From: Doryteuthis pealeii
Lineage: Eukaryota > Mollusca > Cephalopoda > Myopsida > Loliginidae
Length of the DNA stretch: 64,000 nucleotides
Assembly: GCA_023376005.1 (NCBI GenBank)
Contig: CM042151.1
Location: 73,703,707-73,767,706, forward strand
Reading direction: 5' to 3'
Positions 10,615-20,440 of the stretch are shown here, piece after piece. Below the pieces are notes generated by a model. The model was not told the origin of the DNA, did no database searches, and was given only the letters and a program-made list of their open reading frames with translations. The position numbers were made by a program, and so were the translations under genes. Each line of letters opens with the position of its first letter. Position 1 is the stretch's first letter.

Positions 10615-11045
10615 AAATGTGGTTGTGTTCGTGCTTCTGTATGGCTGCACCACTTGGACCCTAATGAAGTGCCTGGAGAATAAGCTAGATGGGAGCTGCA
10701 CAAGAATGCTGCATGCGATCTTGAACAAATCGTGGAAACAGCACCCCACAAGGAAGCAGCTGTACAGCCACCTGCCCTCTTATCTCACAAACCATCCGAG
10801 TGAGACGAACAAGACATGCTGGACACTGCTCAAGAAGCAAGGACGAAATCATAAGTGACGTTCTCCTGTGTAAACCAGCATATGGACATACTAATGTGGG
10901 CTGCCCAGCAAGCACCTATATTGACTAGCTCTGCTTGGATACTGGATGCTATGCAGAGGACTTCTCATGGATGATGAATGATACAGAAGGTTGGAGAGAG
11001 ATTGTCATGGATATCTGTTCTAATTGCGCTACATGATGATGAATG
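10615..11045 (+). mobile_element. Degenerate LINE ORF2 C-terminus
   Basis: The plus strand encodes LLYGCTTWTL, LDGSCTRMLHAILNKSW, QHPTRKQLYSHLP and then, after frameshifts, SDVLLCKPAYGH and NDTEGWREIV. This is the recognisable end of the endonuclease/reverse-transcriptase polyprotein of LINEs common in cephalopods and other invertebrates. The catalytic RT domain is absent and frames are broken, so it is a dead fragment. Codon use is much more GC-rich than the surroundings. Confidence 0.85.
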
Positions 11046-11173
11046 ACTCTATAATCGGCACAGTAGACAAGTATTTGCTAATCTTAGCCTAGTTTGACAC
11101 AAGGCCATAATAATCGAGCAACGGGTTGTGAGATTGGCTTGGTAATTACAGCTCTTTTATAATTTTTTATTGC

Positions 11174-11840
11174 AGGGTTTCTCAATGCGGTCTACATAAA
11201 GCCCGTGGGGTCTATACAACAACTCAGGGATCTGTAAGTATTCGGGGGTCTCCAAGGGTCTAACTACTAAGCCTTCTTAGTAAATTAATTCCACAAGAAT
11301 CCTGGAGAACATGCTTATGATATATTTTCAAAGGTCTAAGCCCAATATTCATCAACTTATCAAAAATTCACCCATCACCTTAGGAAATATGCTTTCTTGG
11401 AAAGTTATTAAGTTAGTGTTAAATATTTGCAGCTCTTTTTTACATGTTATGCTTACTTTACTGTTTATTTTATGATTATCAGTTTTGCATAAAAGTTTGT
11501 GCAGAATTCATTAAATAAATAATTGATTGCAACAAAACAACTGCAAGGTGGACTGAGATATATAAGGAGGGGGGGTCCATGATAGGTCAATCAAATTTTT
11601 CTAGGGGTTTTCAGACTTAAAAGTTTGAGAACTTTTTTTTTTTGCAGCTCTTTTTTACATGTTATGCTTACTTTACTGTTTATTTTATGATTATCAGTTT
11701 TGCATAAAAGTTTGTGCAGAATTCATTAATTAAATAATTGATTGCAACAAAACAACTGCAAGGTGGACTGGGGTATATAAGGTCAATCTAATTTTTGTAG
11801 GGTTTTCGGACTTAAAAGTTTGAGAACTTTTTATTTTTTA
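11174..11840. mobile_element. hAT-like remnant with internal tandem duplication
   Basis: The left end CAGGGTTTCTCAATG and the right-end motif AAAAGTTTGAGAAC resemble hAT terminal repeats. Inside, the ~200-bp stretch starting GCAGCTCTTTTTTACATG occurs twice (11429 and 11644), a direct duplication with a 215-bp period. No transposase frame is visible. Confidence 0.5.
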
Positions 11841-12039
11841 AATTTTTATTTTTAGTTTATACAGTGAACATTCACTAGTTTTAAAAAGGCAGAAAAAGTA
11901 TATTTACATTATCTAGTGTGTGCAAAATTTCCCAGCGCTTTTTTTTTTTTTTTTTTTAGATAAAAAAATAAAATGAATGAATACAAAGTTAAAAATTGGA
12001 TCTCTGCTCGAAACTTTTGCAAGTACCAAATAAATAATT

Positions 12040-12172
12040 ATGAGCGCCTGCAGTGGTGTAATAATTAGCAAGTTAGACAGGCAGACCATTACTAATGAGT
12101 TTGATTCACACTGGGTGCTCCATACTTCTGGCCGTGTGCCACAACTAAGTAAAGCTATATGTTTTAAAGTAT
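12040..12172 (+). mobile_element. Single tRNA-like SINE monomer
   Basis: Carries the unit amplified at 17645-18625: GTAATAATTAGCAAGTTAGAC, CAGACCATTACTAATGAG and a B-box-like GTTTGATTCACAC, then CTCCATACTTCTGG. It shows the dispersed form of that tandem repeat. Confidence 0.6.
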
Positions 12173-12270
12173 ACAATTAAAGCATACAGCTATGCATGTC
12201 TATTTTTTTTTTTTTTAATCTTAACTTTATCCAGAAAAACACAATGCGTAACATTTAAACATACACAAAC

Positions 12271-14244
12271 TGGCTGACTTCTGAAGATGGTCGTAAAATT
12301 AAAACAGAAAGTTTTTTGGTGGTACTTAATGACAGTTTAACTACAGTCTATGAGTTAACATTTTGCGAATTAATTAACCATTGAAATTAATTATTGAATC
12401 TATCATTGAGACAGTTGTTTGTGTTAGTATTGCAATGTATAATTTCAATTAAACTTAGTTAAAAAAAATATTTTTCAACATTAAATGTATAGTAATTTTT
12501 GTTTTGGTTTATTTCTTTTAAGCAATACGCAATTAAAAACAACCTTAATCCCCTAAAAAAGTAACCCAATTCGCAAAATGTTAATTCATTAGGGACCACC
12601 AATTGACCAGTTTAGGCCATCTTGAATAAAACGGAAATAAATATTTCCTAACTTTGTTTATCAAAAATCTCATAAAAAACAATTAAAGATCGTACAGGGT
12701 TGTTACAAAGAAAAATAGTTAATTCAAAGATCAAATTATCCGATTGGGAAAAATTACATCGTTATCTTAAAAAATAAACAAACCTATCCGTATTACATGC
12801 GAAATGGTAATTTTCAGGTTGTAATTTAGACAGAAAAAAATACATATTATTACCCTCTTACGGTTATGCATCTAAGTACGGATGGGTGTAACGGACAAAC
12901 TTTTTTAGCCAAAATTTTTCTATTAAAATCTTTAAAAACTTTAATATTACAATTTACTATTAAAATGAATAAAAACTTAAAAAATTTAATATTAAAATTT
13001 TGCAGTGAAATTGACGTTAAAAAAATGTCTTTGGTTTTAGTATTAATATTTAAAATCGAAAATGAAATGAAAATTTGAATATTTTTTCTAAGAGAAAAAC
13101 TGATAAAATAATCCCATATACTTTTTATTCTAATAGTGTAAAAAGTTATTTCATTTAACTTTTTTGACCAAAGAAAAATAAACTTCGGTTACTCAGAAGC
13201 GTCTCGTCTCTTTGTAAAACAAATATGTCAGTTTTACTCTTCCGTATATTCTAAGAACCATACATTACTATTCAACAATGAAAATTACGAATTCTTTTAA
13301 AAATATTAATCGAGCTCGGATTGGTCCAACTTTTAGTTCACCTGAATTCTAAAATTCATATTTTTAAATATCCCTGAAAAATTCGATTTTTTTTCAAAAA
13401 AAAAAAAAAATTAAATTTATTTCATGCAGAAAATGAAAATATTTAATCACACAAAAGATTGAAAATCTCTTAAAAATTAATTTCTTAAAAAAAAAATTTT
13501 TTTTTGACAATTTAATAGAATATAGTACATACCAATTACAAAAGCAAAAAAAAGTTTTCAAATATTAATATTATGACATTTTTTTGCACTTTTTATTTCC
13601 GATTTCATTAATTTTTCCTAAAAAAAACTATAGCTCGGTACGCTTTACAATTTCATTGATATAGTTATTCAGCCTCTTATCTTTATAGAAAAAAAGTACA
13701 AATTTTTTTTCTGCGTCATTTTTTTTTTATCTCATAAAATAAAATGGGGGGGGGGTGATTGACCTCGTAAAAAATATTTCCCCTAATATATTTTATAAAA
13801 AAACTATTTCATATGTATTTACATCCAATGGTAAACATTTATGGAAATTTTCGTGAAAATCGGACCATTAATTGATTTTTCATAGAAATTAAAAAAAAAA
13901 AAACTCTTATTGTAACTTGTTTTCAGCTACGTTAAATTTCAGTTGATTTAACAGTGCAAAAATGAAAACATTTTTTTTTCAATCATAATTTTCATTATTT
14001 TCGTAAGCTGATAAAAAATTTATAAAATCATCGGTAGTTTGTTTAATGTTTTTTCTTTCGAATGGAAAAATTTTTTCAAGAAAATATTAATTTTTCTGCA
14101 AGTTTCATTGTGTTAAATGTAGGGGGGGGGGATTTCACAGGGTAAAATTGGTGGTACCTATAATTCATAGACTGTAGTTAAACGTCATTGGGGACCACCA
14201 AAAAACTTTCCGTTTTAATTTTCCGACCGTCTTCAGAAGTCAGC
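12271..14244. mobile_element. hAT-like MITE, family K, interrupted by J
   Basis: Ends GGCTGACTTCTGAAG and CTTCAGAAGTCAGC, flanked by ACACAAAC (12263-12270 and 14245-14252). The element itself is 12271-12589 plus 14169-14244; the middle is a later insertion of element J. An uninterrupted copy is at 63490-63975. Eight-base TSDs are typical of hAT-type transposition. No transposase is present. Confidence 0.82.
12590..14160. mobile_element. hAT-like element, family J, 8-bp TSD
   Basis: 1571 bp with ends TAGGGACCACCAATT and AATTGGTGGTACCTA, flanked by TAATTCAT (12582-12589 and 14161-14168). It has inserted into element K. The interior is AT-rich with G-runs (about 13746, 14123) and no long frame. 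Other copies with their own 8-bp TSDs: 30814-32091 and 41126-43094. Confidence 0.9.
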
Positions 14245-14259
14245 ACACAAACACACACC

Positions 14260-14950
14260 AAGTATTTACTCCTGATGCGTAGATAGGAGTTTTTTTGGTG
14301 ATTCTGATACTCCATAATTCATCGTTGAATTTAGAACAAAAATGACATCTTTAAATATAAACTTTTTAAGAAACATCGTACTAGTCTAGTAGGAGTTTTT
14401 TTTTTTTTTTAAGTAACAATTAAACCATATATGTATATGTGTATATACTTCGAAATACATAACTTTTCTATTAAAAACAAAAACAAATACGAACTGAAAG
14501 AAAAAATGCAAACAACTTTACCGAAAAACCGCGCTAATTCGGATTATCTTCTCCGCTTGTCGCAAGTAAGAATAAAGAAACCGGAAGTATGCGGTGTAAA
14601 TATTAAACATATTCCCTATAATAAATGTTTTAAGAAAAGTTGTTTTTTTTAAGTTGGTTAAAATTCATGAAATTTTTAGGTGAAAGTAGGAAGCAAATGA
14701 TGAAAAAAGAAAGTATTTATATGTATAGAACGATCGGCGAATGAAACTAGGTGAGGAGGAATAGGATGACAGCAGTAAGATCACTTTTGTACCCTATCCT
14801 CCCAAATAAATGAAAGAAAAAAAAAGGGAAAGACCCAGGTCGAGTCATTGTATCTTTTCGAAATAAATAGTGCCGTTTATTTCGGAATAAATGCAGGGAT
14901 GAACTGGTCCCGTATAAATTCACCCCAAGAAAAGAAATATTGCGAAAAAC
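14260..14950. other. No gene recognised
   Basis: AT-rich. A 73-codon plus-strand frame (about 14431-14652) has no domain. Nothing repeat-like is evident apart from a T-run at 14395-14410. Confidence 0.45.
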
Positions 14951-14956
14951 TTAATT

Positions 14957-15455
14957 GGGTACTCTTCGCGGAGAACCGTCCCGGCCTACCTAAAAAAAAA
15001 AAAAAAAAACGGTAGCCGGTGGCTGCTGAAAAAAAACAAAACAAAAAAACACCAGCTCCGATTGAAGACCATAGCCGAAGCGGTGTCACTTGAAAAAACA
15101 AAAGAAAAAAAAAAAAAAAAAAAAAAAAGCAACCAACTTAGGGCGTTTTTCCCGAAACCCCAACCCCAACCCAAACCCTAACCCTAAACCCTAAACCCAC
15201 CTAGTTAATATTAACAGTTTTATTACAAAATAAACAAATAAACAGAGCCAAAATTATTTATTTATTTCCCCATTAAACTAATCCTAAACTCGAACCACAA
15301 CCCTAACCCTAACCCTAACCCTAATCCTATTTTTTTTTTCAAGTGACACCGCTTCGGCTATGGATTTCAATCGTAGCTGGTGTTTTTTTTTCAGCAGCCA
15401 CCGGCTAGCGTTTTTTGAGGCGGGAGGCCGGGACGGTTCTCTACGAAGAGTACCC
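14957..15455. repeat. Foldback element, family L, with telomere-like loop
   Basis: Ends GGGTACTCTTCG and CGAAGAGTACCC; the arms contain GACACCGCTTCGGCTA and CAGCAGCCACCGGC (and complements) with T/A-runs. The loop holds two CCCTAA-rich blocks (about 15148-15200 and 15295-15330, the latter with four perfect AACCCT repeats). The second copy is at 31416-31884. Confidence 0.85.
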
Positions 15456-15465
15456 TTAGTTGATA

Positions 15466-15524
15466 GCCAATTTATTTTCCTAGCTTGCCTAACAATGTTA
15501 GGCAACATAGGAAAATAAATTGAT
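15466..15524. repeat. Short palindrome
   Basis: CAATTTATTTTCCTA...TAGGAAAATAAATTG with an inner TTGCCTAACA/TGTTAGGCAA stem: a hairpin of about 26-bp arms just outside element L. Confidence 0.8.
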
Positions 15525-15698
15525 TTTAAGGGCATGTCAACCCGTTTAAGGTTATTTTATACCGAAAGGTTAGGGAATCGCGTTCATTGTACCTTCATAT
15601 TTACATTATTTATGGAGTCGTTTCTAAAGTTTTGTTTTAGGGGGGGGGGGGGGGTGCATACGATTTGGTAATCCTTAACTTTTTCCTCGTACCATAAA

Positions 15699-15975
15699 TC
15701 CTTAACTTTTTCCTCGTACCATAAAATAAACTGAACCCTCATTTTATGTCCGTGTTTTTGCAATAAATGTTTTATTTTTCTTGCACCCATTATTTTACAA
15801 TACTAAATATATTTTCTTTATTTGTTAAAGAATAAAGAATAAAGAAAATATATTTAGTATTGTAAAATAACGGGTGCAAGAAAAATAAAACATTTATTGC
15901 AAAAACACGGACATAAAATGAGGGTTGAGTTTATTTTATGGTAGGAATTTACGAGGAAAAAGTTAAGGATACCTA
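15699..15975. repeat. Near-perfect long palindrome
   Basis: The left arm (about 15699-15818) and right arm (about 15839-15975) are almost exact reverse complements with only about 20 bp between them. The left arm has a partial direct duplication of CCTTAACTTTTTCCTCGTAC just outside it (15673 and 15699). Such a short spacer favours hairpin or cruciform formation. Confidence 0.88.
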
Positions 15976-16044
15976 TGATCTTATCGAATACAAATAATTT
16001 TTCAAATTTTGATTTTTTAAACACATGTATTTGACCTATAGCTG

Positions 16045-16312
16045 TGTCCCTAACAAGTACTACCATTCCTGGTCAGAGTGAACATGGGAGTAATAGCAAT
16101 TAAGGGGTACTCCACATTCGCCAGATCTCTAGAACTGGAGTCTCACAATTGGATGCAGTTTAGTGTCATATACATGACACCCTTTTCTTTGTTGAGTGGT
16201 CATACCAATTGCCAGTGTTTGGTCTCATACCCCCTTGAATCTATGATACACACTCCCCATTCTATTTATGGGGTTGCCACTCTAGTACATGTCAATTTTC
16301 ATACAGTAGTAT
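16045..16312 (-). mobile_element. Family A-related fragment
   Basis: Contains CCCTAACAAGTACTACCATT, GGGGTACTCCACATTCGCC and the GGATGCAGTTTAGTGTCATA stretch of a diverged subfamily also seen at 27780, 29430 and 40840. The ORF across it is repeat-derived. Confidence 0.65.
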
Positions 16313-16329
16313 TCATATAAAAAAGTATT

Positions 16330-16660
16330 CATATAGAAAATGTCTGAGTCGCGTGATCCTGTTTATATCAACTACTCTTATCATTGATTGGCTGAAGAAT
16401 TGGCCATTCAGATATAAAAAGTTTGAGGATCGCGTTGTCGTAGTCTAATTTTTTTTTCTTTGTTGGCGTTGCACAAGGGTGGTGGGCTGGAGTTTGATCG
16501 GCTCCAACGGGGTCCGGCTGGCTGAGGGGGGTATTATGTTGAAAGACCCGAACCCCCTATGAAGCTAGCCAATAACATAACTGACAACGCCAGCTTGCGC
16601 TAAGTCTAGCGTATTTCAAACATAAAATATATGAACTCCCTGACTCCACTACATGTCAAT
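16330..16660. other. GC-richer unknown segment
   Basis: A TATA-like GATATAAAAAG (about 16412) is followed by GCGTTGTCGTAGTC and later by a G/C-rich stretch GGGGTCCGGCTGGCTGAGG. It stands out in base composition between two repeats. It could be part of an LTR or a promoter; I cannot assign it. Confidence 0.3.
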
Positions 16661-16683
16661 TTTCATGAAGTAGAATTTATACT

Positions 16684-17093
16684 CATGGGTAATTCCATGT
16701 CAAATCATCCAGGCAATGTCACCTACCCACTTCAATTTTTCTGAAATTGTGTACAGGTGTGGATCATGTTAAAGTTAGACAATCCCCAAAATTTGAGCTT
16801 CCAATTCCCAAAATTGGCAGAGTTATGTTGATTTTTAGCTCTCTAAATGTGAGGGGGGTCGGGAAAATGGCGACTTTTTGTCATCTATTTTTGTCAGTAA
16901 AATGAGTTCTAGAGCTTCCCTACTCCTAAAGGTTGGTTTATCAAAGCATTTTAGCCCAAGGAATCCAAAGATGCTATCAAAAAGTTTTTAATTTAACCAA
17001 TCTTAAGTTATTAATGATTTCTGATTTGCAAAATTTTAACTGATAGTGTAGCTTCAGTACTGCGCTACTGAAGCTACAGTATCAGTTAAATTT
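16684..17093. repeat. Family B element
   Basis: Begins GGGTAATTCCATGTCAAATC and runs through TTTTTAGCTCTCTAAATG, AATGAGTTCTAGAGCTTCCC and TTGCAAAATTTTAACTGATA. It ends in a 24-bp-arm palindrome centred near 17066 (GTAGCTTCAGTA/TACTGAAGCTAC). Confidence 0.75.
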
Positions 17094-17490
17094 TTTAGAT
17101 GGGACCCTAACAGGTACTATCACTCTGGGTCAGAGTGGAATTGCGAGCAGTGGATATGAAGGGGTGCTCCACATTCCCCAAACCTCTAGAACTGGAACCT
17201 CAGCATCAGATAGAATTTAATGTCATTCCCAGGACATGAAAACCGCCTTTTAGCACCCATATGGTAAAAAGGGTTGGGGCTTGCCATTAGGGTAATAGGG
17301 TTGGGGCAATCATATAGATACTAGGGCTTGATATGACCAGCCGATTGATCAGAGGGGACCTCTCCGACCACCCGTCTAACCTAAGTAAGGGTCTTAGTGG
17401 AGTGTTGCATGTCATGAACTGCTCATCCACCAGGATTCTGTCCTAAAGCATCACAGGTCGCCACCCACTGCCAACAGGTGGCTCCTAGAA
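17094..17490 (-). mobile_element. SINE-like family A copy
   Basis: Reverse copy of the family described at 673-1132, without the LINE-like tail. It extends 5' past the truncation point of that copy (CATCACAGGTCGCCACCCAC, CAACAGGTGGC). Confidence 0.75.
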
Positions 17491-17644
17491 ACTAGATCTT
17501 TTACTCTCACACACCCTCTCATTATTACTTCCTCCTTTGTATGTGATAAGTGAAGCCAATGAAATATAACAAAATATCTTTTCAAGATATTAAGGATATT
17601 TTTCACTATGTCGCTCATATTTTTTTGCCTTATACCCAACTAAG

Positions 17645-18625
17645 CTATGTTTAATAAATGACTATTTGGGTGCCTTGTAATGGTTAGAAAGTTAGACTAG
17701 CAGACCATTGTTGGTGAATGTCCATATTTCTGGTCTTATGCCCAACTGATTATTTTGGTGATTTGTAATGGCTAGAAAGTTAGACTTATTTCTGGTCTTA
17801 TGCCCAACTGATTATGTTGGTGATTTGTAATGGCTAGAAAGTTAGACTAGCAGACCATTGTTGGTGAGTTTGATTCTCACCAGGTGGTCCATATTTCTAG
17901 TCTTATGCCCAACTGATTATTTTGGTGATTTGTAATGGCTAAAAAGTTAGACCAGCAGACCATTGTTGATGAGTTTGATCCTCCCCGGGTGGTCCATATT
18001 TCTGGTCTTATGCTCAACTGATTATTTTGGTGATTTGTAATGGTTAAAAAGAGTTTGATGAGTTTGATTTTCACCAGGTGGTCCATATTTCTGGTCTTAT
18101 GCCCATGATTATGTTGGTGATTTGTAATGGCTAGAAAGTTAGACTAGCAGACCATTGTTGGTGAGTTTGATTCTCACCAGGTGGTCCATATTTCTAGTCT
18201 TATGCCCAACTGATTATTTTGGTGATTTGTAATGGCTAAAAAGTTAGACCAGCAGACCATTGTTGATGAGTTTGATCCTCCCCGGGTGGTCCATATTTCT
18301 GGTCTTATGCCCAACTGATTATGTTTGGTGATTTGTAATGGCTAAAAAGTTAGACTAGCAGACCATTGTTGGTGAGTTTGATTCTCACCAGGTGGTCCAT
18401 ATTTCTGGTCTTATGCCCAACTGATTATGTTGGTGATTTGTAATGGCTAGAAAGTTAGACTAGCAGACCATTGTTGGTGAGTTTGATTCTCACCAGGTGG
18501 TCCATATTTCTGGTCTCATGCCCAACTGATTATTTGGGTACCTGAAATCATTAGAAAGCTAGACTTGGAGACCATTGTTAGTGAGTTTGATTCTCACAAT
18601 GTGCCCCATACTTCTGCTTATGAAA
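17645..18625 (+). repeat. ~105-bp tandem array of tRNA-like SINE heads
   Basis: About ten units of GATTTGTAATGGCTAGAAAG, GTTAGACTAGCAGACCATTG, GTGAGTTTGATTCTCACC, GGTGGTCCATATTTCTGG and TCTTATGCCCAACTGATTAT. Each full unit has an A-box-like TAATGGCTAGAAAG and a B-box-like GTTTGATTCTC. Two units are internally shortened (about 17757-17814 and 18026-18115). A two-unit block (17818-18012) recurs at 18113-18308, a higher-order duplication. Confidence 0.9.
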
Positions 18626-18835
18626 TGATCCTTTACCAGGGAACCTATAACCTTTTTTTTGTCCAGGTAATCAAAAATATTTAATCATAAAGATACAATA
18701 GGACTTTATTGATTCTGGGGTGGGGGGCACCAAAGTAAAATAAGAATTAAAGGGGTCCATAGAAAAAAAAGGTTGGAACTACTGATCTAAATCACTGTTT
18801 CAGTGGGCATAATTGTGCATAACATAAATCGGTGC

Positions 18836-19056
18836 GGTTATTTCCTATAACTCCAACCTAAAAAAGGGGAACCACTCTGAATGAATTTTATCTGTTACTT
18901 AATCTACCCATTATTTTCCCATTAAACTAACCCTACCCCAACTCCAAACCCTAACCCTGTCTTCTTTTTTCCTAGTAGATCAATAAATAAATAAATAATT
19001 TATCAGTCAGTCAAAGTGATTCTCCTTTTTTTTAGGATGGAGTTATAGGAAATGAC
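18836..19056. repeat. Foldback element, family M, ~9-bp TSD
   Basis: Arms GGTTATTTCCTATAACTCC and GGAGTTATAGGAAATGAC; flanked by AATCGGTGC (18827-18835) and AATCAGTGC (19057-19065). The loop contains CCATTAAACTAACCC and AACCCTAACCC, shared with family L. A partial copy is at 34300-34442. Confidence 0.82.
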
Positions 19057-19065
19057 AATCAGTGC

Positions 19066-19564
19066 TTTAAACATGACCTAAGGGGAGATAATTATAGATT
19101 GCCTGAGGATGAGTCCTTGGCTCTTTAAATCTGTATTTGTTTATTGTTTTTTTTTTGTTTGTTTTTTTTTAATCAAACTTTCTTCACCACAAAATATCAG
19201 AATAAAGAAATCTATAAAATAAACTAACTGAAAAGAAGAAGAAAAAAAAACTGTTTTTTTTTTTTGTTTCTTAATGAAAACATTGCTTTTTCCTTTGAAT
19301 TCAAGCAACTCTTCCTTTGAAAAAGAACAACGAGTATCACTTCCTGATGACGACTTTGTTAAATTCGGCCGATTAAAAAACTTACAATAATTTCACTGGT
19401 TAATTTATATATATCTCTAATCAACTATCCAAGAAACGTTTTCAAATAAGTTCTGATTTCTGAATAAGTCTATATTTTCTTTTGTTCATATTAAACTGGA
19501 CATAACTTACTTGGCACAGTAGAATATATTTTCCATATATATAGATTTTTTTCCATATTAGGTT
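19066..19564. other. AT-rich, no gene recognised
   Basis: T-rich runs around 19145-19175 and 19250-19265. No convincing coding or repeat signal. Confidence 0.45.
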
Positions 19565-20440
19565 ATACTTCCCTCACCCGGTTTCGACTGGGGGTCTGGC
19601 GAGCTTCGGCCGCTGGACCGGTGATGTTATAATAATAGCGTCGATCCCAGGGGGCCATCCCCCCAGGCAACACCTGCCCCCTCGATTTAAAGGGCAGGGC
19701 TGGGTTTATTGCCCAGCGCCTGAGGCGCCCCCCTTGAGGGGGAATGCCGACGGGATCGACGCAATTTTTCACCCGCCACCCCATGTGTCTCGGCTTGTGG
19801 GTGGTCCCACATAAATAGGGCCTTGTGCCTGACCCGTACAAGTGGGGTACGTGGAAAATATCATACTTACCACACCGGTTTCGACTGGGGGCGAGCTTCG
19901 GCCGCTGGACCTAATAATAGCGTAGATCCCAGGGGGCCATCCCCCCAGGCAACACCTGCCCCTCGATTTAAAGGAGCAGGCTGGGTTTATTGCCCAGCGC
20001 CTGAGGCGCCCCCCTTGAGGGGAATGCTGACGGGATCAACGCAATTTTTCACCCGCTACCCATGAGCTTCGGCTTGTGGGTGGTCCCACATAAATAGAGC
20101 CTTGTGCTTGACCCGTACAAGTGGGGTACGTGGAAAATATCATACTTACCACACCCGGTTTCGACTGGGGGTCCGGCGAGCTTCGGCCGCTGGACTGGTG
20201 ATGTTATAATAATAGCGTTGATCCCAGGGGACCATCCCCCCAGGCAACACCTGCCCCTCGATTTAAAGGGCCAGGGCTGGGTTTATTGCCCAGCGCCTGA
20301 GGCGCCCCCCCTTGAGGGGGAATGCCGACGGGATCAACGCAATTTTTCACCCGCTACCCCATGAGCTTCGGCTTGTGGGTGGTCCCACATAAATAGGGCC
20401 TTGTGCCTGACCCGTACAAGTGGGGTACGTGGAAAATATC
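19565..20440 (+). repeat. Three GC-rich tandem units upstream of U1
   Basis: Units 19565-19862, 19863-20141 and 20142-20440 (298, 279 and 299 bp). Each starts ATACTTMCC, runs through CGGTTTCGACTGGGG and several strong GC hairpins, and ends GGGGTACGTGGAAAATATC. One hairpin pairs GTCCGGCG with CGCTGGAC (20171-20195) around a TTCG-capped tip. Each unit also has AATTTTTC (19763, 20043, 20341) followed by a hairpin, and ATAAATAG. The array is far more GC-rich than its surroundings. ORFs through it are by-products of composition and repeat. Confidence 0.92.
20385..20440 (+). promoter_or_regulatory. Candidate U1 promoter
   Basis: ATAAATAG at 20389 and GCCTGACCCGTACAAGTGG at 20405-20423 precede the U1 start at 20441. 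The second motif resembles a snRNA proximal sequence element in composition, but its spacing is shorter than in vertebrates. The same block ends all three tandem units. Confidence 0.4.

Noticed and set aside
11913..12176. 87-codon reverse frame
   Set aside because: Overlaps a SINE monomer and a poly(A) tract; no domain.
15295..15330. Chromosome end or telomere
   Set aside because: Only four perfect repeats, inside a foldback element, with normal sequence on both sides.
17645..18625. CRISPR array
   Set aside because: Units are contiguous with no unique spacers, and the genome is eukaryotic.
19563..20364. ORFs of 80-94 codons in the GC-rich tandem array, both strands
   Set aside because: They track the ~290-bp repeat, have no domain, and come from low stop frequency in GC-rich DNA next to a U1-like RNA gene.
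19565..20440. Bacterial contamination or chimeric assembly because of high GC
   Set aside because: The array runs straight into a metazoan U1-like sequence and its 3'-box-like motif.
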